DNA from: Chryseobacterium sp. BLS98
GTDB lineage: Bacteria; Bacteroidota; Bacteroidia; Flavobacteriales; Weeksellaceae
DNA: 64,000 nt
Reading direction: 5' to 3'
Assembly (NCBI RefSeq): GCF_001045445.1
Contig: NZ_LFNF01000005.1
Span: 1 to 64,000 of the forward strand
The notes beneath the pieces were generated by a model. That model searched no databases and was not told the origin of the DNA. It saw only the letters and a list, made by a program, of their open reading frames with translations. Below are positions 45,020 to 53,985 of the stretch, piece by piece. Each line of letters begins with the position of its first letter. Position 1 is the stretch's first letter. The translations under genes and the position numbers were made by a program.

Positions 45020-45068
45020 AAACCGGTTGATAGCTGAAGCTCTCGAAGCTATCAATCGGTTTATTTTT
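45020..45068. terminator. Bidirectional terminator
   Basis: The 16-bp stem AAACCGGTTGATAGCT / AGCTATCAATCGGTTT (45020-45035 and 45047-45062) has one G-T pair and is followed by TATTTTTT on the plus strand. It lies between convergent genes. Confidence 0.85.
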
Positions 45069-46605
45069 TCCTTTTATATCGTACTTTCTGCTTGATAATT
45101 TCAATGACATCCACATTTTTAATCTTGGATTTTACCCAGCCGTGAATATCAATATACAGCAAAGATCTTCGGTAATATTCATTTTTTGAAAACTCTTCCA
45201 ATACTTTATCAAATGCTTTAAATGATTCCTGCTGTCGGCTTAAAACCAGATTGTTAATATTTTTAAAGAATTGAATACTCTCAAAATGAAAAGCTTCCGG
45301 CTTTTTCATCTTACGGGCAAATTTCAACGTCGAGTTGATGAATTCATCATAATCTTCATCATTACCGGACTCATATTTTGCCATTAAAATCAGCATACGG
45401 GTGTGAAAAAGCAGGTCTTCCTGAACATTTCCTTTGCATTCAACCACTTTCATAGAGTATTCAATGGATTTCCCAAACATTTTGCTTCCAAAAAACATGG
45501 CAGCCATTTTCAGATAAAGGATCATAAAGTGGTGTTCATCAATTCTTTCCCTGAGTTTTTCCATCTTCATTTCAATTTCAGGAATAAGTTTTGTGCCCGT
45601 AAAAAATTCACCTTTCACAAAGTGGATGTTCATCAAAGTATTGTAATGGGTAAGGAAAATCAAAGCCTGCAAATTTTCATTCTGGGCAAAATTCTGGGAA
45701 TTCACCATGGTGTTGAAATTCTCAAAATGCTCTTCCAGAATATCAATATTCCCATACAGGAACAAGATTTTCAGCAGGTAAGTATTCCCCTTGATATACC
45801 ATACCGGATGGCTGATGATCATTTCGGGTTTTTTATGAAAAAGATCAACCCATTGATAGGCATATTTCAAGGTATACTTATAATCTTGAAGCAACTGGTT
45901 TTTCCAGACATGAGCTTTAAAGTACCATAGTTTTTCAGTGAAATTAAGCTTTTCCAGCTTTATTTTTTTTATCTGATCATTGAAAAGCTCCAAAACTTTT
46001 TCCCGGTCCGCATCATTTTTCACATAACCATGGATCAGCATTTCACTGTACAGTTTCAGAGATAGGTTGGAAAGTTCTGTAGCATAATGATTCTGCTTGC
46101 TGATTTCCGTAGACTGCAGGATCAGTTCATCAGCCCTTCCTTTAATACTTCGTGTAATGAATTGGGATTCAATTACTTTTTCAAGGTCTATAATTTCGGA
46201 AGCTATACTTTTCTCGTCCAGTTCCAATGCAGACTGTTTCGTTTTATCCAGTATTTTTAAAGCCTGTTTATAAAGCCCTTTCTGGTATAGAATGTTGGCA
46301 AAATCAAGCTGTTCACGGAGCTGTATTCTGTAATTCTGATGGCTCGGATTCATGCGGAGGCTCACCAGGATCTGTTTATAAAGGTGGGCCTTCAGGTTGG
46401 AAAGCTGTTGTTTGGTTGAAATTTTTTTCTCAATGATGGTATACTCATCATATTCTTTCATTTTGTCAAGCTCCGAAAAAAGGAGCAGGAATTTAGCGTC
46501 CACATTAATTCCCAGTCGATTGACGTACAGCTTAAACTGACGTTTTTCAGAAGTGGTTAATGACTTGATCAGTACAAACAAAAAATCTTTCTGCAATTCT
46601 GCCAT
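45061..46605 (-). CDS. Helical-repeat protein of unknown function
   Basis: The 514-aa protein is almost entirely alpha-helical, with TPR-like helix pairs ('ILYQKGLYKQALKILDKTKQSALEL', 'YLKMAAMFFGSKMFGKSIEYSMKVVECKG') and no signal peptide. The N-terminus 'LLFSELDKMKEYDEYTIIEKK' and 'FLFVLIKSLTTSEKRQFKLYV' is typical of a flavobacterial family without known function. It is probably a protein-protein scaffold. It lies divergent from the leu operon. Confidence 0.75.
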   Translation of the reverse strand: MAELQKDFLFVLIKSLTTSEKRQFKLYVNRLGINVDAKFLLLFSELDKMKEYDEYTIIEKKISTKQQLSNLKAHLYKQILVSLRMNPSHQNYRIQLREQLDFANILYQKGLYKQALKILDKTKQSALELDEKSIASEIIDLEKVIESQFITRSIKGRADELILQSTEISKQNHYATELSNLSLKLYSEMLIHGYVKNDADREKVLELFNDQIKKIKLEKLNFTEKLWYFKAHVWKNQLLQDYKYTLKYAYQWVDLFHKKPEMIISHPVWYIKGNTYLLKILFLYGNIDILEEHFENFNTMVNSQNFAQNENLQALIFLTHYNTLMNIHFVKGEFFTGTKLIPEIEMKMEKLRERIDEHHFMILYLKMAAMFFGSKMFGKSIEYSMKVVECKGNVQEDLLFHTRMLILMAKYESGNDEDYDEFINSTLKFARKMKKPEAFHFESIQFFKNINNLVLSRQQESFKAFDKVLEEFSKNEYYRRSLLYIDIHGWVKSKIKNVDVIEIIKQKVRYKRKK

Positions 46606-46717
46606 TGTAAATTTATAAAATGTAATATTTTGATTATGAGATAAATAAAATTAATTTCCCGGTTGTTGAATATTGTAATTTTCAGCAAAAATGAAAATGC
46701 AAAAATATTGTAAGCGG

Positions 46718-46725
46718 TAGTTTTG
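46718..46725 (+). promoter_or_regulatory. -7 box of the leu operon
   Basis: TAGTTTTG matches TAnnTTTG and lies 27 bp before the leuA ATG. No -33 TTTG at proper distance and no leucine-rich leader peptide are seen. Confidence 0.45.
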
Positions 46726-46751
46726 ATCAAAATTAAGTAAAAAAGTTCATT

Positions 46752-47915
46752 ATGAATTCCGAAAAAATTGAAATTTTTGATACTACGCTGAGGGATGGGG
46801 AACAGGTTCCCGGATGTAAACTGAATACAAAACAAAAACTGATTATCGCTGAAAAGCTCGATAGTCTAGGGATTGATGTAATTGAAGCAGGTTTTCCAAT
46901 TTCAAGTCCGGGAGATTTTGAATCCGTTTCGGAGATTTCCAAATTGGTGAAGAATGCCAGAGTATGCGGATTAACAAGAGCGAATAAAAAAGATATTGAT
47001 ACGGCTGCAGAAGCACTTAAATATGCAAAAAGACCACGTATCCATACAGGAATAGGAACTTCCGATTCCCATATCCGGTATAAATTCAATTCAACAAGGG
47101 AAGATATTATTGAACGCGCAGCAGAAGCTGTAAGGTATGCGAAAAGTTATGTGGAAGATGTGGAGTTTTATGCTGAAGATGCAGGAAGGACAGATAATGC
47201 CTACCTGGCAAAAGTCTGTGAAGAAGTCATTAAGGCTGGAGCTACAGTTTTGAATATCCCTGATACAACAGGGTATTGCCTGCCTGAAGAGTACGGCCAG
47301 AAAATAAAATATCTGAAAGAAAATGTAAAAGGCATTGAAAAAGCAGTTCTTTCATGTCATTGCCACAACGATCTCGGACTGGCTACAGCCAATTCAATTG
47401 CCGGAGCCATCAACGGTGCCCGCCAGATCGAATGCACGATCAACGGATTGGGAGAGAGAGCCGGAAATACCGCTTTGGAGGAAGTTGTAATGATCTTAAA
47501 GCAACACAAGCATTTGAATTTTCACACAGATGTCAATTCAAAGATGCTCAATGAAATTAGTCTTATGGTTTCAGATCTGATGGGAATGCCTGTACAGCCC
47601 AATAAGGCTATTGTGGGAGCTAATGCCTTTGCGCACAGCTCAGGAATTCATCAGGATGGGGTGATCAAAAATAGGGAAACTTACGAAATTATCGACCCTG
47701 AAGAAGTTGGTGTTAATGCTTCTTCCATCGTTCTTACGGCAAGAAGCGGACGTTCGGCTTTGGCTTACAGGTTCAAACATATCGGTTATGATATTACTAA
47801 GAATGAGCTTGACTTCCTGTATCAGGAGTTTTTAAAGATTGCCGACCGAAAGAAAGAAGTTAAAAATGATGATCTCTATATGATCATGGAAACATGCAGC
47901 CGGAAAATAGGATAG
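46752..47915 (+). CDS. leuA: 2-isopropylmalate synthase, short form without regulatory domain
   Basis: The 387-aa product has the HMGL-type barrel ('[17 protein letters not shown]', '[13 protein letters not shown]', '[16 protein letters not shown]', '[18 protein letters not shown]') and a short subdomain ('[18 protein letters not shown]'). It stops where longer enzymes (about 500 aa or more) carry the leucine-binding LeuA dimer domain. It condenses acetyl-CoA with 2-oxoisovalerate, the first step of leucine synthesis. Its place before leuCDB makes this role clear, although short forms resemble homocitrate and citramalate synthases. Feedback by leucine through the usual domain would be absent. 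Confidence 0.92.
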   Translation: MNSEKIEIFDTTLRDGEQVPGCKLNTKQKLIIAEKLDSLGIDVIEAGFPISSPGDFESVSEISKLVKNARVCGLTRANKKDIDTAAEALKYAKRPRIHTGIGTSDSHIRYKFNSTREDIIERAAEAVRYAKSYVEDVEFYAEDAGRTDNAYLAKVCEEVIKAGATVLNIPDTTGYCLPEEYGQKIKYLKENVKGIEKAVLSCHCHNDLGLATANSIAGAINGARQIECTINGLGERAGNTALEEVVMILKQHKHLNFHTDVNSKMLNEISLMVSDLMGMPVQPNKAIVGANAFAHSSGIHQDGVIKNRETYEIIDPEEVGVNASSIVLTARSGRSALAYRFKHIGYDITKNELDFLYQEFLKIADRKKEVKNDDLYMIMETCSRKIG

Positions 47916-47933
47916 TATTTAAAATCAGGAAAA

Positions 47934-49328
47934 TTGAATATGGACAACATAAAAAAGACCCTTTTTGACAAAGTCTGGGATTCCCACGTAATAGAAACTG
48001 TCCCGGACGGACCTCAAATCATTTATATAGACAAACATCTGATCCACGAGGTAACCAGTCCTCAGGCTTTTGCCGAGCTTGAAGCAAGGAATCTTGAAGT
48101 TTTCAGGCCCAACCAGATCGTAGCCACCGCAGATCACAATGTCCCGACGCTTGATCAGGAAAAACCAATCCGCGACGAACTTTCAAGAAACCAGGTTGAA
48201 CAGCTTACAGTGAACTGCAGAAAAAATAATATTGAATTATTCGGACTGGGTCATCCGTATCAGGGAATTGTACATATTATCGCTCCTGAGCTGGGAATTA
48301 CCCAGCCGGGAATGAGTATTGTATGCGGAGACAGTCATACCTCTACGCACGGTGCTTTCGGGGCTATTGCTTTTGGAATTGGAACAAGTCAGGTGGCGCA
48401 GGTTTTTGCAAGCCAGTGTCTTTTGCTGGATAAACCTAAATCTATGAGGATAACAGTCAACGGAAAACTGAATGAAAATGTTCAGCCGAAAGATGTGATC
48501 CTGTATATCATTTCCAAAATAGGAACCGATGGCGGAACAGGTTATTTCTGCGAATATTCCGGAAATGTTTTTGAAGAAATGTCTATGGAAGGAAGAATGA
48601 CCGTCTGCAATATGAGTATCGAAATGGGAGCCAGAGGCGGAATGATTGCGCCTGACCAAACTACTTTTGACTATGTAAAAGGCAGAACATTTGCCCCTAA
48701 AGGTGAAGAATGGGCAGAAAAACAGGCCTATTGGGAAACCCTTAAAACAGATGAAGGAGCTGTTTTTGATAAAGAACTGACATTTGATGCCTCACAGATT
48801 TTCCCCATGATTACCTATGGAACCAACCCCGGAATGGGAATTTCAATCAATGAAGTGATTCCTGTTCCGCAAAATGAATCTGAAGAAAAAGCCCTTCAGT
48901 ATATGGGGCTTAAAGCCGGGCAGGAGGTTTCAGGAATTGATGTGCATCATGTTTTCATTGGAAGCTGCACCAACGCAAGGATAGAAGATTTCCGTTCTGC
49001 GGCACAATATATTAAAGGAAAAAATAAATCGGAGAAAGTAAAAGCCTTAATTGTTCCGGGTTCTCAGCAGGTTGTAAAACAGATCTATGAAGAAGGTTTG
49101 GATAAAATATTCAGCGATGCCGGATTCCAGATCCGTCAGCCTGGATGTTCAGCCTGCCTGGCAATGAATGACGATAAAATTCCTGAAGGAGAATACTGTG
49201 TTTCCACATCCAACAGAAATTTTGAAGGAAGACAGGGACAAGGGGCCAGAACCATTCTTGCCAGCCCGCTTACTGCAGCAAAAGCAGCGATAGAAGGTAA
49301 GATTTCTGCTTTCGAAAGTTTAAACTAA
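47934..49328 (+). CDS. leuC: 3-isopropylmalate dehydratase large subunit
   Basis: The 464-aa product belongs to the aconitase family. The [4Fe-4S] cysteines are in '[15 protein letters not shown]' and '[10 protein letters not shown]'; '[26 protein letters not shown]' and '[21 protein letters not shown]' are conserved. With LeuD it isomerises 2- to 3-isopropylmalate. It lies 18 bp after leuA. Confidence 0.96.
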   Translation: MNMDNIKKTLFDKVWDSHVIETVPDGPQIIYIDKHLIHEVTSPQAFAELEARNLEVFRPNQIVATADHNVPTLDQEKPIRDELSRNQVEQLTVNCRKNNIELFGLGHPYQGIVHIIAPELGITQPGMSIVCGDSHTSTHGAFGAIAFGIGTSQVAQVFASQCLLLDKPKSMRITVNGKLNENVQPKDVILYIISKIGTDGGTGYFCEYSGNVFEEMSMEGRMTVCNMSIEMGARGGMIAPDQTTFDYVKGRTFAPKGEEWAEKQAYWETLKTDEGAVFDKELTFDASQIFPMITYGTNPGMGISINEVIPVPQNESEEKALQYMGLKAGQEVSGIDVHHVFIGSCTNARIEDFRSAAQYIKGKNKSEKVKALIVPGSQQVVKQIYEEGLDKIFSDAGFQIRQPGCSACLAMNDDKIPEGEYCVSTSNRNFEGRQGQGARTILASPLTAAKAAIEGKISAFESLN

Positions 49329-49344
49329 ATCCATTAAAAAGTAC

Positions 49345-49950
49345 ATGCAAAAATTAGTTGTTTTAAAATCCCGAGCAGTACCGCTGCCGGCAGAAAATAT
49401 AGATACAGACCAGATTATTCCGGCAAGATTTCTTAAAAGCATTGACAGAAAAGGTTTTGGAGAAAATCTGTTCAGGGACTGGAGATTCAATATTCATACA
49501 GGAGAACCGAATCCGGATTTTGTTTTAAACAATCCTAAATTCAGTGGTGAAATCCTTGTTGCAGGAAACAATTTTGGCTGTGGAAGTAGCCGTGAACATG
49601 CAGCCTGGGCTTTGACAGATTATGGCTTCAAAGTGATCATATCAAGCTATTTTGCTGATATTTTCAAAGGAAATGCCTTAAATAACGGACTTCTGCCTGT
49701 GAAAGTATCAGAAGAGTTTTTAAAAGAAATTCTGGAAGGAATTCATGAAAATCCTGATAATGAAATCGCGATTGATGTGGAATTACAATCTGTAAGCTTT
49801 AAAGATACAACCGAAACTTTTGAGCTTGATTCCTATAAAAAAATATGCCTGCTGAATGGCTATGACGATATTGATTATTTAATCAGCAAAAAACAGGTGA
49901 TACAACAATTTGAACAAAAAACACAAAAGTATGAGCAACAGTTATTTTAA
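49345..49950 (+). CDS. leuD: 3-isopropylmalate dehydratase small subunit
   Basis: The 201-aa product has the swivelling domain of the isomerase, with '[16 protein letters not shown]' and '[21 protein letters not shown]'. It is 16 bp after leuC and overlaps the leuB start by about 20 bp. Confidence 0.96.
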   Translation: MQKLVVLKSRAVPLPAENIDTDQIIPARFLKSIDRKGFGENLFRDWRFNIHTGEPNPDFVLNNPKFSGEILVAGNNFGCGSSREHAAWALTDYGFKVIISSYFADIFKGNALNNGLLPVKVSEEFLKEILEGIHENPDNEIAIDVELQSVSFKDTTETFELDSYKKICLLNGYDDIDYLISKKQVIQQFEQKTQKYEQQLF

Positions 49951-51055
49951 AATAGCAGTTCTTCCCGGAGACGGGATCGGGCCGGAAGTGGTCAGTGAAA
50001 GTATCAAAATTTTGGATGCTGTAGCAGAAGTTTTTCAATGCCAGTTCCAGTTTTCCTATGGATTAATGGGCGCTGAAGCCATTTTTAAAACAGGAGATCC
50101 TCTTCCTGAGGAAACATTGAGGATCTGTAAAGATTCGGATGCTGTCCTTTTTGGAGCGATTGGAGATCCTGTTTTCGACAACAATCCTGAGGCAAAGGTG
50201 AGACCTGAACAGGGATTGCTGAAACTCAGAAAAGAATTGGGGCTGTATGCCAATATCCGGCCTCTGAAAACTTATGCTTCACTTATTGATAAAAGTCCGC
50301 TGAAAAGAGAAATCATTGAAGGAACGGATATTCAGATCTTCAGGGAGCTGGTAAGCGGTATTTATTTTGGTGAAAAATTTACAGACCCGGATGGTAAATA
50401 TGCCTATGATGTCTGCAAATACAGTACAGAAGAGATTATTCCCATTGCCCACATGGCTTTCAAGGAAGCACAGAAAAGAAGAAAGAAGCTTACTTTAATT
50501 GATAAAGCCAATGTTCTGGATACTTCAAGACTCTGGAGAAAGACCTGTCAGAAAATTGCTCCGCAATACCCTGATGTGCATCTGGATTATATATTTGTAG
50601 ACAATGCAGCCATGCAGCTGGTTCTGAATCCAAAACAATTTGATGTGATCCTTACCGAAAATATGTTCGGGGATATTATTTCTGATGAAGCAAGTGTTAT
50701 TGGAGGTTCCATCGGACTTTTACCATCGGCATCGATAGGCGAGGAGAATGCTTTATTTGAACCGATCCACGGATCTTATCCGCAGGCTAAAGGAAAAGGT
50801 ATTGCGAATCCGGTTGCATCCATTCTAAGTACGGCCATGATGCTTGATTATCTTGAACTTCCGGAAGCTGCAGATAAATTAAGAAGGGCAGTGGAACACG
50901 CTATTGAGAACAGGTATGTTACGGTGGATCTTAATGCTGAGCAGCACTATTCTACGAGTGAGGTAGGAAGCTTTATTGCAGATTACATTAAGTATTCCGA
51001 GAAGTCTTATTACAATTTTGAAAATATCAAGATTGGAAAATCTACCATCGTATAG
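49931..51055 (+). CDS. leuB: 3-isopropylmalate dehydrogenase
   Basis: The 374-aa product starts at ATG 49931 ([20 protein letters not shown]); a TTG seven codons upstream is less likely. It has the decarboxylating dehydrogenase signatures '[13 protein letters not shown]', '[12 protein letters not shown]', '[45 protein letters not shown]' and '[25 protein letters not shown]'. It oxidises and decarboxylates 3-isopropylmalate with NAD. It is the last gene of the leu operon. Confidence 0.96.
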   Translation: MSNSYFKIAVLPGDGIGPEVVSESIKILDAVAEVFQCQFQFSYGLMGAEAIFKTGDPLPEETLRICKDSDAVLFGAIGDPVFDNNPEAKVRPEQGLLKLRKELGLYANIRPLKTYASLIDKSPLKREIIEGTDIQIFRELVSGIYFGEKFTDPDGKYAYDVCKYSTEEIIPIAHMAFKEAQKRRKKLTLIDKANVLDTSRLWRKTCQKIAPQYPDVHLDYIFVDNAAMQLVLNPKQFDVILTENMFGDIISDEASVIGGSIGLLPSASIGEENALFEPIHGSYPQAKGKGIANPVASILSTAMMLDYLELPEAADKLRRAVEHAIENRYVTVDLNAEQHYSTSEVGSFIADYIKYSEKSYYNFENIKIGKSTIV

Positions 51056-51094
51056 TTTTTAAACAAAAGTTCACATAAATAATAGATTAGTTAG

Positions 51095-51133
51095 AAAGGT
51101 TCTGTCCCATTGGGGCGGAATCTTTCGATTTTA
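51095..51133 (+). terminator. leu operon terminator
   Basis: AAAGGTTCTGTCCC pairs with GGGGCGGAATCTTT (51095-51108 and 51112-51125) over 14 positions including G-T pairs, with a 3-nt loop, then CGATTTTATT. Confidence 0.65.
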
Positions 51134-51156
51134 TTCTGCTAACAAAAAGATTCTTT

Positions 51157-51345
51157 TTAAACCACAAAAGTCACAAAAGTTTTTTATTTAAACACTTTAG
51201 AGCACTTTAGTTTTAATAGTTTTATCCTGAAAATATTAAACATACATAAATTCTCATATCACTTAAGTGTACTTCTCATCCGCAATATATTAACCTTAAA
51301 AATAACTAAAGTGTTCAATAAACTTTTGTGACTTTTGTGGTTTAA
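51157..51345. repeat. Intergenic inverted-repeat element
   Basis: Perfect 26-bp outer arms lie at 51157-51182 (TTAAACCACAAAAGTCACAA...) and 51320-51345. An inner pair AACACTTTAG / CTAAAGTGTT lies at 51191-51200 and 51306-51315. About 105 bp of AT-rich sequence without a gene lies between. The design is like a non-autonomous mobile or palindromic unit. It fills most of the 334-bp gap between the leu operon and the next gene. Confidence 0.7.
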
Positions 51346-51353
51346 GATTTTTA

Positions 51354-51384
51354 ATAAAAAAATTCTGCCTCGTGTGAGACAGAA
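51354..51384 (-). terminator. Terminator of the 53229-51390 operon
   Basis: The stem TTCTGCCTC / GAGACAGAA (51363-51371 and 51376-51384; one mismatch or G-T pair) is followed on the minus strand by TTTTTTTATT. It lies a few bases after the stop of the small gene. Confidence 0.75.
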
Positions 51385-51389
51385 CCTTT

Positions 51390-51572
51390 CTATTTTTTGG
51401 TATTATCCGTTTTTCCTGATTTGTTTTTTGAAGATTTCTGAACATCTTCCTTATCAATATCAGGGGGATTGCTTTTTTCTGATGAAGCAGGAATATTCTG
51501 AAAATCCTGGTTCTGCTTTTTTGTTTCTGCACTATTGGCAGATTCTTTCTTTTTGTTGTCTTTTGAATCCAT
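51390..51572 (-). CDS. Small hydrophilic Lys/Ser/Asn-rich protein
   Basis: The 60-residue product consists almost only of Lys, Ser, Asn, Glu and Asp (MDSKDNKKKESANSAETKKQ...) and is probably unstructured. It starts 13 bp after the DUF4230 gene and is followed by a good terminator, which supports a real gene at the end of that operon. No function can be given. Confidence 0.55.
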   Translation of the reverse strand: MDSKDNKKKESANSAETKKQNQDFQNIPASSEKSNPPDIDKEDVQKSSKNKSGKTDNTKK

Positions 51573-51585
51573 AGCGTAATATTTT

Positions 51586-52191
51586 TTAGAGTCCTAAAAC
51601 ACCGAGCTTGCCGGTTTCATCTTCTATGGTATAATCCAAAGCTTTTGCCAAAACGAAAATATTATTGAGATTTTCCAGTAATTGTTTGCGACCTTCTGTT
51701 CTCAGCTGATTCTGGTTAACGGACTGTATCGCAGTTTCCTTAGCTTTCTGCGTTACATTTTTAATATCTTTTTCAGAAATCCTGTTAAAGAAGGAGTCGT
51801 CCAGTGACTGGATCTCAACGCTGGGAGTAATTCTTATTTCTGCATCAGGCAGTTCGGTGATCACTAATTTTTTGTTGATGGAATCTACCTCTATCTTCAT
51901 TTTATTAAGATCGTAAGAAACCTGGGCATTGGTTTTGGTATAGGTAATAATGCTGTTGTTTGAAACTTCTTTTCCAAATACCTCATAACCCATTTTGGTT
52001 TTCTGCATGCTGGAAATATCCTGCTCCATAACGACCATTTTATTCATTTTGGAGATCTGGTTGGTCAGAATATAATAATCTGACTTTTCCGTCTTTCTGC
52101 TAAGATTTAAACATGATTTAAGCCCGAAGAACAGAATAAGCATAACGAGAATTCCCGCTGCAAATGATATGATTACTTTATAATTTCTCAA
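51586..52191 (-). CDS. DUF4230 membrane-anchored protein
   Basis: The 201-aa product has one N-terminal membrane helix (about 7-27, IISFAAGILVMLILFFGLKSC). A beta-rich domain outside follows ('KMNKMVVMEQDISS', 'VSYDLNKMKIEVDSINKKLVITELPDAEIRITPSVEIQSLDDSFF'), then C-terminal helices. This matches DUF4230 proteins; function unknown. It lies 2 bp after the thioredoxin-fold gene. Confidence 0.8.
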   Translation of the reverse strand: MRNYKVIISFAAGILVMLILFFGLKSCLNLSRKTEKSDYYILTNQISKMNKMVVMEQDISSMQKTKMGYEVFGKEVSNNSIITYTKTNAQVSYDLNKMKIEVDSINKKLVITELPDAEIRITPSVEIQSLDDSFFNRISEKDIKNVTQKAKETAIQSVNQNQLRTEGRKQLLENLNNIFVLAKALDYTIEDETGKLGVLGL

Positions 52192-52193
52192 TT

Positions 52194-52760
52194 TTATTTG
52201 TTAAAAATTTCTTTGATGACAGAACTGTTGTCTTTTTTCATGATTTCAACCAGATCCCTTTCAATATATCCGCTGGTAGGCATTTCTATAATCCTTCCGA
52301 TCTCTTTACCATATTTTTCAACGATAATAGTAGGGACTTTCTGGATGTTATAGCGTACCTCATCTCCTGTAGGGGATTCTTTCTTGCGATTGACGGCAAT
52401 GATCGTTAATTTATTATCAGGAAATTTCAGTTCTTCCAGAATTTTCATCAGCCTCGGGAAATCCCTATGACTGTCTTCACACCATGTTCCCATAAAAACG
52501 ACCAGAGAATAGGTATTGAATTTGGCTTTTTTCAGTTCGCCGATGGCTTTCTGGTCAATGGCATATTCATCATGTTCTTTCACGTACCAGTCTGCATACG
52601 GGGCTTTTAAGAACTGTTCCTTGAATTGGTTTCCTAAAAGCATTTTACCGTCACTCTGAGTTTCCACCTCGCGGTTCATCACTACTTTTTGGGCGTTGAG
52701 CTGCTGGGAAGCCAGGACAATGCTTGAAATGGCAACAATATTGGTAATAAATTTCTTCAT
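52194..52760 (-). CDS. Periplasmic thioredoxin-fold protein with CxxS site
   Basis: The 188-aa product has a signal peptide (QQLNAQ) and a thioredoxin fold with 'YSLVVFMGTWCEDSHRDFPRLMKIL' and the cis-Pro loop 'IQKVPTIIVEKYGKEIGRI'. The usual second Cys of CxxC is Ser (WCEDS), so it cannot form the normal disulfide by itself. It may be an isomerase-like or monothiol-type protein, or bind a partner. It is 1 bp after the pyrophosphohydrolase gene and 2 bp before DUF4230. Confidence 0.85.
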   Translation of the reverse strand: MKKFITNIVAISSIVLASQQLNAQKVVMNREVETQSDGKMLLGNQFKEQFLKAPYADWYVKEHDEYAIDQKAIGELKKAKFNTYSLVVFMGTWCEDSHRDFPRLMKILEELKFPDNKLTIIAVNRKKESPTGDEVRYNIQKVPTIIVEKYGKEIGRIIEMPTSGYIERDLVEIMKKDNSSVIKEIFNK

Positions 52761-52761
52761 A

Positions 52762-53229
52762 TTATTTTTCGATAATTGTTTTTAAATCTGCAGGAGAATA
52801 GTATTTGTTTTTAAGGACTTTATGGTCTGCTTTTCTGTAGACGTTAAATTTCTCTCCTGACTTTTCATAAAAAGATTCTACTTCCTTTTCTTTATAAAAT
52901 GCTACAGTTTCCTCTGCCTGCTCTGCATTATCGCACGCTTTGGACATATTGGAACGCTGTACTTCGTTAAATAGCTCTACAAATTTATTGCCAAGTCCGA
53001 ATTCCAGCACGGCTCCGCTTAAAACGTACTGAAGATCACACAGGGCATCAGCAATTTCTACAATATCATTATCGGCAATAGCCTGCTTCAATTCGTTTAA
53101 TTCTTCCTGTAAAAGTTCAACTCTCAGGTTGCATCTTTCCGCGGAAGGGATTTGTGGGGTCTCTAAAATAGGGGCTTTAAAAGTGGTGTGGAATTCTGCT
53201 ACCTGGTTCAGACTATCAATTTTATCCAT
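52762..53229 (-). CDS. MazG/HisE-like nucleoside triphosphate pyrophosphohydrolase
   Basis: The 155-aa all-helical product has the EExxE and ExxD metal motifs of the all-alpha NTP-PPase superfamily ('RVELLQEELNELKQAI' and 'VEIADALCDLQYVLSGAVLEFG'). These enzymes split NTPs or phosphoribosyl-ATP to the monophosphate and PPi. HisE is already fused in hisIE, so a house-cleaning role is more likely. It is the first gene of the operon. Confidence 0.85.
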   Translation of the reverse strand: MDKIDSLNQVAEFHTTFKAPILETPQIPSAERCNLRVELLQEELNELKQAIADNDIVEIADALCDLQYVLSGAVLEFGLGNKFVELFNEVQRSNMSKACDNAEQAEETVAFYKEKEVESFYEKSGEKFNVYRKADHKVLKNKYYSPADLKTIIEK

Positions 53230-53248
53230 GAATTTTTATTATTTACAG

Positions 53249-53256
53249 CAAAGATA
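53249..53256 (-). promoter_or_regulatory. -7 box of the NTP-PPase operon
   Basis: TATCTTTG (minus strand) matches TAnnTTTG, 19 bp before the ATG at 53229. Confidence 0.55.
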
Positions 53257-53343
53257 GAAAACGATTTTGAAAATTTTGTCATGCACTTCCATATCTATCC
53301 CGATAAAAATTAAATAATGCTTCGTAGAAAAAACTTTCTATGA

Positions 53344-53376
53344 AAAATCCACAGTTCAGGCTGTGGATTTTATTTT
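53344..53376. terminator. Bidirectional hairpin terminator
   Basis: The perfect 11-bp stem AAAATCCACAG / CTGTGGATTTT (53344-53354 and 53361-53371) is followed by T-rich sequence on both strands. It could end the 54699-53556 unit. Confidence 0.65.
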
Positions 53377-53409
53377 AAAATTGTGAAATGTTTTAATGAG
53401 AATTTTTAA

Positions 53410-53543
53410 TTTTAAACCATTAAGGATTATTAAGTTTTTAAGGATATTAAGATGAGCTTTGCCGCTTTAAAGACGTATTTAAAAAATCATTTTGATTTTT
53501 CTTAACTAACCTTAATTCCTTCAGTTCTCTTTATGGTTTAAAA
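53410..53543. repeat. Intergenic inverted-repeat element with AAACCAT ends
   Basis: Perfect 11-bp ends TTTTAAACCAT (53410-53420) and ATGGTTTAAAA (53533-53543) enclose a segment with imperfect inner repeats of TTAAG and AAGGA. There is no gene. It resembles the element at 51157 in design (AAACCA ends) and a solitary TTTAAACCATTAAG half at about 26048. Confidence 0.6.
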
Positions 53544-53555
53544 CATCTAAGCAGA

Positions 53556-53975
53556 TTATTCCAACTCTTCATATTTCCAGACACCGGAAATGTTTAAAAG
53601 TGTCAGTCCCGGCTGCCATTCCCCGTAACTGAATACGCAGAAGTATTTTGAATGGCAATTCTGACAGTCTGTTCCAAAATATAACGTCGGTAAATCATTT
53701 ACCGTCAACTCTCCAAGATATGATATTCTACGGGAGGTTTCGGTAACGATTTTGTTTTCCAATAATTCATTTCTGGATAAAACTTTATCTTCATTGTAAA
53801 TCTGAAAAATCGGGAATCCGGATTGATAAGGAAAAATTTCAATGGAATTCTCCTGACCGCAATCAGAACATGTGAATTGGGTTACAGCTGCCGAGATTAT
53901 TTCATCATTGCTGAAATGATTTTTGGCAAGGGCTGCCTGCCTGATGAGTTTTATTTTTTTTGATATTGAATACAT
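53556..53975 (-). CDS. Small protein with zinc-ribbon-like cysteines
   Basis: The 139-aa product has CxxC pairs in 'FTCSDCGQENSIEIFPY' and 'TDCQNCHSKYFCVFSYGEWQPGL', a likely zinc ribbon, and a basic N-terminus. It has no signal peptide. It starts 10 bp after the 54699-53986 lipoprotein gene, so the two are co-transcribed. I do not recognise a named family. Confidence 0.65.
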   Translation of the reverse strand: MYSISKKIKLIRQAALAKNHFSNDEIISAAVTQFTCSDCGQENSIEIFPYQSGFPIFQIYNEDKVLSRNELLENKIVTETSRRISYLGELTVNDLPTLYFGTDCQNCHSKYFCVFSYGEWQPGLTLLNISGVWKYEELE

Positions 53976-53985
53976 CTGAATTTAT

